Positions 17,094 to 25,465 of a stretch of DNA of 64,000 bases are shown here, one piece after another (positions within the stretch are counted from its first letter, which is position 1; each line of letters starts with the position of its first letter). This DNA comes from Bacillus sp. 1NLA3E (GTDB lineage Bacteria > Bacillota > Bacilli > Bacillales > Cytobacillaceae). A model generated the notes under the pieces. It had not been told where the DNA came from, searched no databases, and saw nothing but the letters and a program-made list of their open reading frames with translations. A program made the translations under genes and the position numbers. The DNA lies in assembly GCF_000242895.2 (NCBI RefSeq), contig NC_021171.1, positions 2,018,001 to 2,082,000 on the forward strand, given 5' to 3'.

Positions 17094-18203
17094 TTGTTAA
17101 AAAAGGATCATTTTTTACTTGGCTCGTTCTGCAGCAATTGTTCAAATGGGATGTCGATTACAAAAATACCTGAGAGATGGGTAAACTCATGGGACAACAA
17201 TCTTAAGTTAGGAAAAATGCTCGATGAAGCTGGGATTGATTTCATGCTTCCGGTTGCTCGCTGGATTGGGACTCCTGGTGAAGAAATTGATTTTCATGGT
17301 TCAGTTCTTGAAACAATCACTTGGGCAACAGGGCTTTTAGCATTCACAAAAAATATAAATGTAATCTCAACCATCCATACCGCAGTTAACCATCCAGTAG
17401 TATTGGCTAAACAATTAGCTACCATGACCCAAATCGGGAATGGCCGTGTAGGGCTGAATATCGTTGCCGGCTGGCATAGACCGGAATACGAAGCATTAGG
17501 ACTAGAATTACCTGATGACCATGAAACGAGATATGCTTATGCTCAAGAGTGGTTTGATGTGGTTAAGATGCTTTGGCAGGAAGAAGACTATTTCGATTGG
17601 GAAGGAAAGTATTTCAATCTTAAACGGGTGAAAAGTGATCCGCGCCCCACTGCTGATATACCAATCATAAACGCTGCCGGGTCAAAAGAGGGCCGTGATT
17701 TTGCGACCGGAAATGCGAATTTCTTATTTACCCCGGCAATTGATTTAGAGCGTTCTAGGGAAGAAATCGTTGCATTGAAGAATCAAGCTGCAGATAAAGG
17801 ACGTTCAGTGGATGTTCTTACTTTTTCACATGTCATTTGCCGCCCGACTGAGGAGGAGGCGCTTCAATATTGGGAGTATGCAGCCAAAACAAATGCTGAT
17901 TGGACAGCCGTTGATAATGTGGTAAATATGCAATTTGCCAATGCTCAGTCTTTTCCACACGATTTATTAAACTTAATTCGTGATCGTTTTGCTTTGGGAC
18001 ACGGAGGATTCCCGTTAGTGGGAACACCAGAACAAGTAGCGGATGGAATTACAGCAATGGCAGAAGCCGGATTTAAAGGAACTACCTTATCATTTGTTGA
18101 TTATAACGCTGAATTCCCCTATTTTCGTGATCATGTATTACCGATTCTTGAAAAACGAGGATTACGTAAAAATAGTAATCGTTCTAATATTAACGTTTTG
18201 TAA
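17094..18203 (+). CDS. LLM-class FMN-dependent monooxygenase
   Basis: Bacterial luciferase-like TIM-barrel monooxygenase of 369 residues, starting at TTG after ATAGGAGG. It resembles RutA/DszA-type two-component enzymes: the early segment GTPGEEIDFHGSVLETITWA, the HPVVLAKQLATM helix, GRVGLNIVAGWHRPEYEALG and the later DWEGKYF. Such enzymes use FMNH2 supplied by a separate flavin reductase, and one is encoded 1.4 kb downstream (19627). RutA opens pyrimidine rings and others cleave C-N or C-S bonds, so this protein may attack a nitrogen-bearing ring or side chain. It directly precedes the extradiol dioxygenase, with a 46-base gap. The exact substrate is unknown. Confidence 0.88.
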   Translation: MLKKDHFLLGSFCSNCSNGMSITKIPERWVNSWDNNLKLGKMLDEAGIDFMLPVARWIGTPGEEIDFHGSVLETITWATGLLAFTKNINVISTIHTAVNHPVVLAKQLATMTQIGNGRVGLNIVAGWHRPEYEALGLELPDDHETRYAYAQEWFDVVKMLWQEEDYFDWEGKYFNLKRVKSDPRPTADIPIINAAGSKEGRDFATGNANFLFTPAIDLERSREEIVALKNQAADKGRSVDVLTFSHVICRPTEEEALQYWEYAAKTNADWTAVDNVVNMQFANAQSFPHDLLNLIRDRFALGHGGFPLVGTPEQVADGITAMAEAGFKGTTLSFVDYNAEFPYFRDHVLPILEKRGLRKNSNRSNINVL

Positions 18204-18249
18204 GGGTTTCAATTGATAAAAAAATATAAAAAAAAGGGAGAGTTCTAAA

Positions 18250-19164
18250 ATGGCAAGAATTTTACGAATTGGAAGAGTGGAGTTAAAAGTCCTCGACCTT
18301 GAAAAGTCAGTAGATTACTATACTAAAATTATTGGATTAGAAGAAACTGGACGGATGGGTGAAAGCGTTTACCTAAAAGCTTGGGATGAATTTGATCATC
18401 ATAGTTTGATTCTAACGAAATCAACTTCACCCGGATTAGCCCATTTAGCTTTTAAAGTCGAAAGCCTACAAGACCTAGCTTATTATGAAAAGCAAGTGGA
18501 ACGATTTGGATGTACTACAACAAGGATTTCAAACGGGACAAGAATAGGTGAAGGGGAAGCTGTTCATTTTATCTTACCTACTGGACATCACTGTGAACTT
18601 TATCATGAAATTGAACTTCTTGGAACAAAAGTTGGTACATTAAATCCTCATCCATGGCCGATAGGGACCAATGGAGTTGCTCCACATCGTCTTGACCACT
18701 GTCTATTGACTGGGGATGACTTAAAAACAGTAACCCGATTCTTTATTGAAGCACTTAACTTCAGACAAAGTGAAAAAATTACAACAGTGGATGGAGAAGA
18801 ATTATTAGGAAGCTTTTTGTTTACTGGTAACAAAGCTCACGATTTAGCTTTTGTTAAAGGTCCTGATGCAAAGTTGCATCACGCTGCATTTTACGTTGAT
18901 TCTCTCCATGATGTATTTAAAGCGGCTGACCTTTTATCAATGTATGAAGTACCTTTTGATGTAACACCAACTCGTCACGGTATTACTAGAGGACAAACCA
19001 TTTACTTTTTTGATCCATCTGGTAATCGTAATGAAGCATTTGCAAATGGATATATCACATATGCCGATATGCCTACAATTACTTGGACAGAAGATAAGAT
19101 AGGACAGGGGATTTTCTATCACCGCAGAGAACTATCTGAATCTTTTATGAAAGCGTTAACCTAA
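18250..19164 (+). CDS. Extradiol ring-cleavage dioxygenase (catechol 2,3-dioxygenase type)
   Basis: It cleaves catechol to 2-hydroxymuconic semialdehyde using Fe(II). The 304 residues comprise two vicinal-oxygen-chelate domains. Metal ligands are seen in the second: the histidine in RLDHCLLTGDD, the histidine in LHHAAFYVDS, and the glutamate in FFDPSGNRNEAF. AAAAAAAAGGGAG precedes the ATG. A plant-type ferredoxin follows 36 bases later, the classic XylE-XylT pairing that re-reduces oxidised iron. A degenerate copy of this gene's first bases occurs at 20223, evidence of a past duplication. Confidence 0.93.
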   Translation: MARILRIGRVELKVLDLEKSVDYYTKIIGLEETGRMGESVYLKAWDEFDHHSLILTKSTSPGLAHLAFKVESLQDLAYYEKQVERFGCTTTRISNGTRIGEGEAVHFILPTGHHCELYHEIELLGTKVGTLNPHPWPIGTNGVAPHRLDHCLLTGDDLKTVTRFFIEALNFRQSEKITTVDGEELLGSFLFTGNKAHDLAFVKGPDAKLHHAAFYVDSLHDVFKAADLLSMYEVPFDVTPTRHGITRGQTIYFFDPSGNRNEAFANGYITYADMPTITWTEDKIGQGIFYHRRELSESFMKALT

Positions 19165-19200
19165 TTTGAGTTTTTTGACTTTAATAAAGGGATGATAACT

Positions 19201-19527
19201 ATGTTTAAAGTGAAATTAAAGGCAAGAAACCAACAATTTGAATATATTTGTGGTCCAAATCAAACACCTTTGAGAGCTGCACGAAACGAGTTTATCCCGA
19301 TTCCAACAGGGTGTCAGCGTGGAGGGTGTGGAATGTGTAAGGTAAAAGTATTAGATGGAGAGTATATGCAAGAATTAGTTCGCTCACAAGAAGCTCTTTC
19401 TGATAAAGAACTAGAAAATGGTTTTGCCTTAGCATGTTGGATGAAAGCTAAAAGTAATCTTGAACTCATTACAGCAGAGGATTATGAGAATCTATTAAAA
19501 AAAACTAGTTTGGAAAAAGCGAAATAA
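19201..19527 (+). CDS. Plant-type [2Fe-2S] ferredoxin, XylT-like
   Basis: A 108-residue ferredoxin with the cluster cysteines in CQRGGCGMC (C-x4-C-x2-C) and the fourth in ALACWMKA. ATG 19201 fits AAAGGGATG; an in-frame ATG nine bases upstream lacks spacing. XylT/DmpQ/NahT ferredoxins reactivate catechol 2,3-dioxygenase whose iron has been oxidised. The position right after the dioxygenase gene supports this role. It might also feed the Rieske oxygenase, but it has no fused reductase domain. Confidence 0.9.
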   Translation: MFKVKLKARNQQFEYICGPNQTPLRAARNEFIPIPTGCQRGGCGMCKVKVLDGEYMQELVRSQEALSDKELENGFALACWMKAKSNLELITAEDYENLLKKTSLEKAK

Positions 19528-19626
19528 AGTGCTCTAAAAAAACCTTGTTGTAAATTAGAAGGTAATAGTCAGAAGCGCAACAAAATAAACATTAACTTAT
19601 GTTGTAATTAATTAGGAGGGTTCACT

Positions 19627-20121
19627 ATGGATCGAAGAGAGTTTCGTAATACATTGGGAACATTTGCAACAGGAGTAACAATCATTACAATAAAAGGGGA
19701 TAATGATCAAAAAATTGGACTTACGGCAAATGCATTTTCATCATTGTCATTAGATCCGCCTTTAATATTAGTTTGTATCGATAAAAAAAGTGATAGTGTG
19801 TCCGCTTTCCAAAAAGGTCGTCCATTTGTTGTAAACATATTATCAGAAGAACAAGAAAATGATTGCTGGATTTTTGCAAAAAAAGGTACTGATAAATTTG
19901 CGAATTCACAATTTAAAGTTTCTTCTGATAGAGTACCAATTCTAGAAGAAAATCTATCAACGATTGTCTGTGATGTTCATGAGGTTCTTGAAGGTGGTGA
20001 TCACTACATTGTGACGGGGCACGTAAAAGATATTTCTATAAATGAAGAGAAAAAACCACTTATTTTTTATAAAGGGAGTATTAATAATCTTACAACCCCA
20101 ACAACTTCCAGTAAATACTAA
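19627..20121 (+). CDS. Flavin reductase (HpaC/RutF-like)
   Basis: NAD(P)H:FMN/FAD reductase of 164 residues. It opens with FRNTLGTFATGVTIIT and continues with GLTANAFSSLSLDPPLILVCID, both typical of the flavin-reductase-like split-barrel family. The C-terminal VTGHVKDISI block fits too. TTAGGAGGGTTCAC precedes ATG. It likely supplies reduced flavin to the LLM monooxygenase, and perhaps to the ACAD-fold flavoprotein, making both two-component oxygenases. This is the last intact gene before a decayed 1.3-kb stretch. Confidence 0.9.
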   Translation: MDRREFRNTLGTFATGVTIITIKGDNDQKIGLTANAFSSLSLDPPLILVCIDKKSDSVSAFQKGRPFVVNILSEEQENDCWIFAKKGTDKFANSQFKVSSDRVPILEENLSTIVCDVHEVLEGGDHYIVTGHVKDISINEEKKPLIFYKGSINNLTTPTTSSKY

Positions 20122-20222
20122 ATATTAATCATGAGGAAGAAGAGATGTAGGTGCTTTGTAATGAAAAACTAGGTTTTCCAGTTTTGTGGGAATTTTGTTT
20201 AATTAATATCATCCAAACATAT

Positions 20223-20289
20223 GGAGAATTCTCAGATGGCAAGAATTTTACGAATTGGCAAAGCTGTTTTAATTGTTATTTTTTCTTAG
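20223..20289 (+). pseudogene. 5' remnant of a second extradiol dioxygenase gene
   Basis: Starting at 20236 there are 23 bases identical to the first 23 bases of the dioxygenase gene at 18250. The upstream ribosome-binding segment is also similar (GGAGA-TTCT-ATGG in both). The frame (MARILRIGKAV...) then diverges and stops at 20287-20289 after 17 codons. With the second ferredoxin at 21401, this indicates a former tandem dioxygenase-ferredoxin duplication whose dioxygenase copy was lost. Confidence 0.65.
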
Positions 20290-20441
20290 CAATTTTCCAA
20301 GTTATCAGGAAAAAAATGAAGATAGTAAGAGGGAATATCTTTTTAATATGGTGAAAATTTGCTTATAGGTGTGTTTTTATGAAAGATTTGGAAGAATAAA
20401 AGCTCCAAGATGATGAAATTTTTTAGTTGATTGCAACTTTT

Positions 20442-20489
20442 TTGGAATAACTTAATCCAATGTTTCTTTTTCGGGCTAAGTTATTCCAA
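20442..20489. repeat. Perfect 13-base inverted repeat
   Basis: TTGGAATAACTTA (20442-20454) and TAAGTTATTCCAA (20477-20489) form a stem with a 22-base loop. No T-run follows. The core TTGGAATAAC recurs near 21256. It may be the scar of a mobile element or a weak terminator. Confidence 0.4.
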
Positions 20490-20694
20490 TTTAGATTCGC
20501 AAAAAACGGTAAACTAAGCAATATTTTTTTGTTTCTGGATTCTTATATAAAAAACCTTCGCTTGCGAGAGATGCTTCTACTTGAGAACGGGTCCCTCAAT
20601 TACAAGATGGCGATTTATCTCTGAATAAAAAATTCGCTGTTACATAGGGACTTTATGGTATGGCACTTTTTGAATAAGGAAAGGTGATAATCCA

Positions 20695-20982
20695 TTGAGT
20701 CAAAATATCAGTATGATGAAAGAATCGCTATCCGTATGCCTTCCCGATAAATCTTTCTTTGACATATGCCATGAACGATATGGTGTGAACAAAGGGGTCT
20801 ACAATGTCATTGATGATTGGTTCTTTCTCCAAGGCTATCAAGATATTGAATCAAGAAGATATACAATCCTTAAATTTTTGGCCTTTTTACAGCATTATAA
20901 TATTAAAAAGTTTGGAAAAGGCGGCTTAAAAACCAACTTGGAATCATTTATTACAATTTACAAGGATAGTGGGGTAGTTTAA
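20695..20982 (+). CDS. Hypothetical protein in the decayed spacer
   Basis: A 95-residue open frame starting at TTG after AAAGGTGATAATCCA. It is not recognised. The middle (DDWFFLQGYQDIESRRYTILKFLAFLQHYNIKKF) resembles a helical core-binding region like those of tyrosine recombinases, but no catalytic residues follow within the frame. It sits between the dioxygenase remnant and a MITE-like element, so it may be a fragment of an inserted mobile gene. Low certainty that it is expressed. Confidence 0.4.
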   Translation: MSQNISMMKESLSVCLPDKSFFDICHERYGVNKGVYNVIDDWFFLQGYQDIESRRYTILKFLAFLQHYNIKKFGKGGLKTNLESFITIYKDSGVV

Positions 20983-21196
20983 TTTGAATTCTTCAGCTTA
21001 GAAAGGTTCTCTAACAACCATCTCTTCCTTTGTTAAATTAAGTAATTTGCTCAACATATACAATGGTCCTTGGGAGCCGATAACGGTTTATACTAATCAA
21101 ATTGGGTGAGCATTAACAAAACTGCAGTAATAGGCACTTTAGTTATGTTTGAGATTACCCTTTTTTTCTTACTGTGATACGAATGGTACTAAATGT

Positions 21197-21379
21197 ATAG
21201 ACTCTCTCGGTATTTCTGTAATAAAAAAAACGCTGAATACCAAAAAAATCACTTGGAATAACGCGTGATTTGGATAGTCGGGAGTGTGTTTTTTAGTATT
21301 TTCAAAAAAGGTCATGCAATAAATTGGGCGGGGCAAGGGATTCGTCATCCCGCTGACTCGGCGAATGCAGAGAGTCTAT
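21197..21379. repeat. Possible MITE-like element with 11-base inverted ends
   Basis: ATAGACTCTCT (21197-21207) and its exact complement AGAGAGTCTAT (21369-21379) bound 183 bases. The interior holds smaller hairpins (AAATCAC/GTGATTT). No clear target duplication is visible. Confidence 0.35.
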
Positions 21380-21400
21380 CAACAATAAAGGAGAAACGAT

Positions 21401-21727
21401 ATGTATAAAGTAGCTTTAAAGGTAAGAAACCAACAATTTGAGTATAATTGTACCCCAGACCAACCACCTTTAAGAGCTGCTCGAAACGAGTTTATACCAT
21501 TTCCGACAGTATGCCAGCGCAGCGGCTGTGGGATGTGCAAGATTAAAGTTTTAGAAGGGGAATGTGAGCAAGAATTAGTTCGCTCTCATGACGCATTGTC
21601 TGATGAGGAACTAGATAATGGCTTTGCTCTAGTATGTTGTATGATTGTTAAAAGTAATCTTGTTATTATTTCGGCAGAAGATTACGAAAATCAGCAAAAA
21701 AAAGCTAGCCTGAAAGAGGCTGATTAA
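21401..21727 (+). CDS. Second plant-type [2Fe-2S] ferredoxin
   Basis: A 108-residue paralogue of the ferredoxin at 19201, matching it over most of its length (KVRNQQFEYNC, PPLRAARNEF, QELVRS). Four cluster cysteines are kept: CQRSGCGMC and one in ALVCCMIV, although extra cysteines appear (NCTPD, GECEQ). The ribosome-binding site is AAAGGAG. The retained cluster site suggests it remains functional. It may serve a different oxygenase from the first, since its original dioxygenase partner is gone. It runs into the GlcG-like gene with one base between stop and start. Confidence 0.87.
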   Translation: MYKVALKVRNQQFEYNCTPDQPPLRAARNEFIPFPTVCQRSGCGMCKIKVLEGECEQELVRSHDALSDEELDNGFALVCCMIVKSNLVIISAEDYENQQKKASLKEAD

Positions 21728-21728
21728 G

Positions 21729-22163
21729 ATGCTATATCAAAAATACGCTTTAACCCAGTCCTTAGCATTGAAAATTCTTGAGGCAGTTACAAATAAAGCA
21801 AAAGAGTTTGGAATTAAAATAAATGCTGCCATTGTAGATGAAGGTGCCAATTTAAAAGCCTTCATTCGTATGGATGAAGCCGCATTACTAAGCTCAGATA
21901 TTGCTCAAAATAAAGCTTATACTGCTGCTGCATTTGGAAAACCGACACATGAATGGTATCCAATGATAAAAGATGAACCTGCATTGTTAACAGGGATTGT
22001 TCATACAGATAAGCTTGTTGTTTTTGGTGGAGGTATTCCGTTAATATACAATAGCATTATTGTTGGAGGCATTGGTGTTTCCGGCGGTAGTGCCATAGAA
22101 GATGTACAATGTGCTGAAGCAGGCGCTAAAGTATTTGAACAGTATGCTTACCTTAATCTATAA
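21729..22163 (+). CDS. GlcG/HbpS-like (DUF336) protein
   Basis: A 144-residue protein of the GlcG/heme-degrading-like domain family. Typical features are ALKILEAVTNKAKEFGIKINAAIVDEGANLKAFIRMD near the N-terminus and the glycine-rich GGGIPLIYNSIIVGGIGVSGG near the C-terminus. Members sit in many catabolic operons and bind small molecules or heme, but the function is poorly defined. It is practically joined to the ferredoxin gene and lies 52 bases before the semialdehyde dehydrogenase. Confidence 0.85.
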   Translation: MLYQKYALTQSLALKILEAVTNKAKEFGIKINAAIVDEGANLKAFIRMDEAALLSSDIAQNKAYTAAAFGKPTHEWYPMIKDEPALLTGIVHTDKLVVFGGGIPLIYNSIIVGGIGVSGGSAIEDVQCAEAGAKVFEQYAYLNL

Positions 22164-22182
22164 AAGTATGTATAATTAACTA

Positions 22183-22198
22183 AATATTCGTAATATTC
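22183..22198. promoter_or_regulatory. AATATTC direct repeat before the semialdehyde dehydrogenase gene
   Basis: AATATTC-GT-AATATTC lies just upstream of the AAGGGGGAG ribosome-binding site. An equivalent AATATTC pair with the same two-base spacer precedes the M24 gene (4475-4490), suggesting common control. Confidence 0.35.
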
Positions 22199-22215
22199 AA
22201 AGGGGGAGTATAACA

Positions 22216-23700
22216 ATGCAAGTCCAAACTAAAGCAGTAGTTGAACCTATCGTAAAAGCATTTAATTGTTTACATTATATAGACGGTAAATTTGTTGAAT
22301 CCGTAGATCGAAAAACATTTAATAACGTGAACCCTGTGACGGAAGTAGTTTATGGTACAGTTGCAGAAGGAAGCACACCAGATATAGATTTAGCTGTTAA
22401 AGCTGCTAAACGTGCTTTCGAAGGAGGACCATGGAGAAAAATGAGTGTACAAGAGCGTTCAAAAATTCTCCGCAAAGTTGGTGATATTCTTGAAGCAAGA
22501 CAAGAAGAAATTGCACAATTAGAATCCTTGGATACCGGTAAGCATCTTAAATTCTCACGTCATGTTGATGCTCCTCGTGCAGCAGCAAACTTCCAATTTT
22601 TTGCTGACTTCATGCTGTCCGTAGGAACAGAATCATACCAGGATGAAGTTCATAATGCGTTTAACTACGGATATCGCCGCCCAATCGGAGTAGTCGGATT
22701 AATCCAACCATGGAATCTTCCATTATTCTTATTAACTTGGAAATTAGCTCCAGCTTTAGCTGCTGGGTGTACAGTGGTTATTAAGCCATCTGAATTAACT
22801 CCAATGACAGCAACAAAATTAATGGAAATTCTTAAAGAAGCTGGTGTTCCAGATGGAGTTGTAAACTTGGTTCACGGTTTTGGACCTGGTGCTGGAAGTG
22901 CTATCAACAAACATCCTGACATTTCAGGTATCGGGTTTATCGGTCAAGTATCAACAGGTACTAAGATCATGGAAGAAGCTGCTCCTACGTTGAAAAAGCT
23001 TTCTTTTGAATTAGGGGGTAAAAACCCTAACATTATCTTTGCGGATGTAGATATTGATGAAGTAGTTGCAACAACTATTCGATCAAGTTTTACAAACCAA
23101 GGGGAAGTTTGTGTATGCGGTTCAAGAATTTACGTTGAGCGACCAATTTATGAAGAATTCGTAGAAAAATTTGCAGCAAAAACTAGAGAATTAAAAGTTG
23201 GTAACCCATTTGATATGGCCAACGATCAAGGCGCTTTAGTTGCCAAAGTACACTACGATAAAGTAATGAGCTACCTAAAAATTGCTGAAGAAGAAGGCGG
23301 AACTTTCGTTACAGGAGGTAAACGTCCTGAAGGATTGGATAAAGGATATTTCATAGAACCTACTATTATTACTGGTTTAGATGAAAGCTCTCGCTGTGTT
23401 CGTGAAGAAATCTTTGGGCCAGTTGTTACAGTGATTCCATTCGACACAGAAGTAGAAGTAATTGCGGCAGCAAACGACACTCGCGTGGGCTTAAGTAACA
23501 CAATCTGGACTAACGATATTCGTCGTGCACATCGTGTAGCTCAAAAAATTGAATCAGGTTTATCTTACATCAACTGCTGGTTCGTACGTGATTTAAGAAC
23601 TCCATTTGGAGGTACGAAAGATAGTGGGCTAGGTCGTGTTGGCGGGGCTCACAGCTGGGAATTCTACACAGAATTAACGAATATTTGCGTTAAATTATAA
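22216..23700 (+). CDS. 2-hydroxymuconic semialdehyde dehydrogenase
   Basis: NAD-dependent aldehyde dehydrogenase of 494 residues (DmpC/XylG type) that converts 2-hydroxymuconic semialdehyde to 2-hydroxymuconate. The cofactor region IGVVGLIQPWNLPLF, the catalytic glutamate in FELGGKNPNIIF and the catalytic cysteine in NQGEVCVCGSR are visible, and the C-terminus is normal. Its product enters the tautomerase/decarboxylase steps encoded just downstream. No hydrolytic-branch enzyme (DmpD type) is present, so all carbon appears to go through oxalocrotonate. AAAGGGGGAG precedes the ATG. Confidence 0.92.
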   Translation: MQVQTKAVVEPIVKAFNCLHYIDGKFVESVDRKTFNNVNPVTEVVYGTVAEGSTPDIDLAVKAAKRAFEGGPWRKMSVQERSKILRKVGDILEARQEEIAQLESLDTGKHLKFSRHVDAPRAAANFQFFADFMLSVGTESYQDEVHNAFNYGYRRPIGVVGLIQPWNLPLFLLTWKLAPALAAGCTVVIKPSELTPMTATKLMEILKEAGVPDGVVNLVHGFGPGAGSAINKHPDISGIGFIGQVSTGTKIMEEAAPTLKKLSFELGGKNPNIIFADVDIDEVVATTIRSSFTNQGEVCVCGSRIYVERPIYEEFVEKFAAKTRELKVGNPFDMANDQGALVAKVHYDKVMSYLKIAEEEGGTFVTGGKRPEGLDKGYFIEPTIITGLDESSRCVREEIFGPVVTVIPFDTEVEVIAAANDTRVGLSNTIWTNDIRRAHRVAQKIESGLSYINCWFVRDLRTPFGGTKDSGLGRVGGAHSWEFYTELTNICVKL

Positions 23701-23712
23701 TTCTCTTTTCTA

Positions 23713-23756
23713 AAACCGTCTATGTTGCACGGTTTAGGTAGGATAGGCAGTGCAAC
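23713..23756 (+). promoter_or_regulatory. Two mutually exclusive hairpins upstream of the hydratase gene
   Basis: AAACCGT (23713-23719) pairs with ACGGTTT (23729-23735). GTTGCAC (23724-23730) pairs with GTGCAAC (23750-23756). The two stems share bases 729-730 and so compete. It could be an attenuator, a processing site or chance. Confidence 0.3.
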
Positions 23757-23798
23757 AGCAATGATCAATATACATATACAATAGAAAGGATGTATTCA

Positions 23799-24578
23799 AT
23801 GACAAATAAAATTGAAAAATTTGCAGCTCAATTAATAGAAGCTGAACGAACCCGCGTTGGAATTGATCCGTTAACTACGATAGATCCAGAAATTACAATT
23901 GATGAGGCATATTTTATTCAACTGCAAAATATTAAAAAGAAGTTAGCCGGAGGACAAAAAATAGTCGGTAAAAAAATCGGCTTAACTTCTGTAGTAGTAC
24001 AAAAAATGTTAGGTGTGGATGAACCAGATTACGGACATCTTTTAGATAGCATGGTAGTTGAAAATGGCGGAACAATTGCCATTAAAACAATGCTTCAACC
24101 AAAAATTGAAGGCGAAATTGCTTTTATTTTGAAAAAAGATTTAAAAGGTCCAAATGTGACTGTCCTTGATGTTTTACAAGCAACAGATTATGTGGTTCCC
24201 GCTTTAGAAATTGTCGACAGCAGGGTTCAGGATTGGAAAATCAAATTACAAGACACTGTTGCAGATAATGCTTCTTCAGGATTAGTCGTATTAGGTGGCA
24301 AGCCGACAAAAATTGAAGATATTGATCTTGAATTAATTGGCATGGTATTAATGCAAAATGGTGAGGTTGCCAATACTGGTGTGGGGGCCGCTGCTCTTGG
24401 AAATCCGGCTTCTTGTGTTGCATGGTTGGCAAACCGATTGGCTGATTATGATATTACCCTTAAAGCGGGGGAAGTAATTCTCTCCGGTGCACTTTCCGGC
24501 ATGGTGGTTGCAAAACCCGGTGACAACTTTACTGCGAGATTTGCCCATCTTGGACAAGTAAGCGTTAACTTTAAATAA
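23799..24578 (+). CDS. 2-oxopent-4-enoate hydratase (2-hydroxypenta-2,4-dienoate hydratase)
   Basis: The 259-residue enzyme adds water to 2-hydroxypenta-2,4-dienoate, giving 4-hydroxy-2-oxovalerate, the substrate of the aldolase at 1755. Among the two sister genes here this one fits the hydratase (DmpE/MhpD) better: GKKIGLTSVVVQKMLGVDEPDYGHLLDSM matches the hydratase signature. Other shared blocks are ALEIVDSR and VADNASSG. ATG 23799 follows GAAAGGATG; an ATG nine bases upstream overlaps that site. The paralogue at 24624 probably arose by ancient duplication, as in all such pathways. Confidence 0.88.
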   Translation: MTNKIEKFAAQLIEAERTRVGIDPLTTIDPEITIDEAYFIQLQNIKKKLAGGQKIVGKKIGLTSVVVQKMLGVDEPDYGHLLDSMVVENGGTIAIKTMLQPKIEGEIAFILKKDLKGPNVTVLDVLQATDYVVPALEIVDSRVQDWKIKLQDTVADNASSGLVVLGGKPTKIEDIDLELIGMVLMQNGEVANTGVGAAALGNPASCVAWLANRLADYDITLKAGEVILSGALSGMVVAKPGDNFTARFAHLGQVSVNFK

Positions 24579-24623
24579 TTTGGCTTGAATAGATCATGAA
24601 TTTGTATCTGAGGAGGAAAAGAA

Positions 24624-25406
24624 ATGGCTAGTGAAATCATTAAACACATTGCAGATTATCTTGAAGCAGCAGAATTAGAAAAACGTGAAGTTGTAAAAAT
24701 CACAAAGACAATTAAACCTGATTTAACTGTGGCGGAAGCATATCAAGCACAAGAACTGCTTGTTCAAAAGAAATTAGATCGAGGTCACAAAATCGTTGGT
24801 CCTAAAATGGGCTTAACAAGTAAAGCAAAATGGGATCAAATGGGTGTTTCTGAGCCTATTTATGGATATGTATTTGATTATATGCTTGTTGATAATGGCG
24901 GAGTTGTTCCTTTTCAAATTCATCCAAAAGTAGAAGCTGAAATTGCTTTCCTTATTGGTGAAGATATTGAAGGACCTGGAATTACTGGTGCCCAAGTATT
25001 AGCAAAAACAGAATATGTTTTGCCGGCACTTGAGATCATTGACAGCCGGTATGAAAACTTTAACTTTACACTTACAGATGTAATTGCTGATAATGCATCT
25101 ACTTCAAGGGTTGTTTTCGGAAATACACTTAGAAAACCAAGTGATTTTGATTTGGAATTAGTAGGTGTTACACTTTCTATTAATGGCCAAATAAAAGAAC
25201 TTGGAGCCGGTGCAGCCGTTTTGGGGCATCCAGCCAATGCAATAGCTGTGTTAGCCAATATGCTTGCCAGAAAAGGCGACAAAATTAAAAAAGGTGAAAT
25301 CATCATGTCTGGCGCCTTAACAAGTGCTGTCCTTTTAAAAGTAGGGGATTTTGTTTCAGGGAAGTTTGAAGGACTTGGAGAAGTTACTTTCACTGTTGGT
25401 GAATAA
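24624..25406 (+). CDS. 4-oxalocrotonate decarboxylase
   Basis: The 260-residue sister of the hydratase removes CO2 from 2-oxohex-3-enedioate to give 2-hydroxypenta-2,4-dienoate (DmpH/XylI). The signature MGLTSKAKWDQMGVSEPIYGYVFDYML, then IHPKVEAEIAFL and ALEIIDSRYENFNF match the decarboxylase rather than the hydratase. In known systems the two form a complex that shields the unstable dienol. Spacing of 45 bases after the hydratase and AGGAGG before ATG indicate one transcript. Confidence 0.9.
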   Translation: MASEIIKHIADYLEAAELEKREVVKITKTIKPDLTVAEAYQAQELLVQKKLDRGHKIVGPKMGLTSKAKWDQMGVSEPIYGYVFDYMLVDNGGVVPFQIHPKVEAEIAFLIGEDIEGPGITGAQVLAKTEYVLPALEIIDSRYENFNFTLTDVIADNASTSRVVFGNTLRKPSDFDLELVGVTLSINGQIKELGAGAAVLGHPANAIAVLANMLARKGDKIKKGEIIMSGALTSAVLLKVGDFVSGKFEGLGEVTFTVGE

Positions 25407-25465
25407 ATAATAATAGTTAAAATATGTTAAGAGTAAAATTTATTAATGATTGAGAGGGATAGATT

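Noticed and set aside
20151-20354. 67-codon open frame after the flavin reductase
   Set aside because: Different frame from the dioxygenase remnant and no coding character; weak start.
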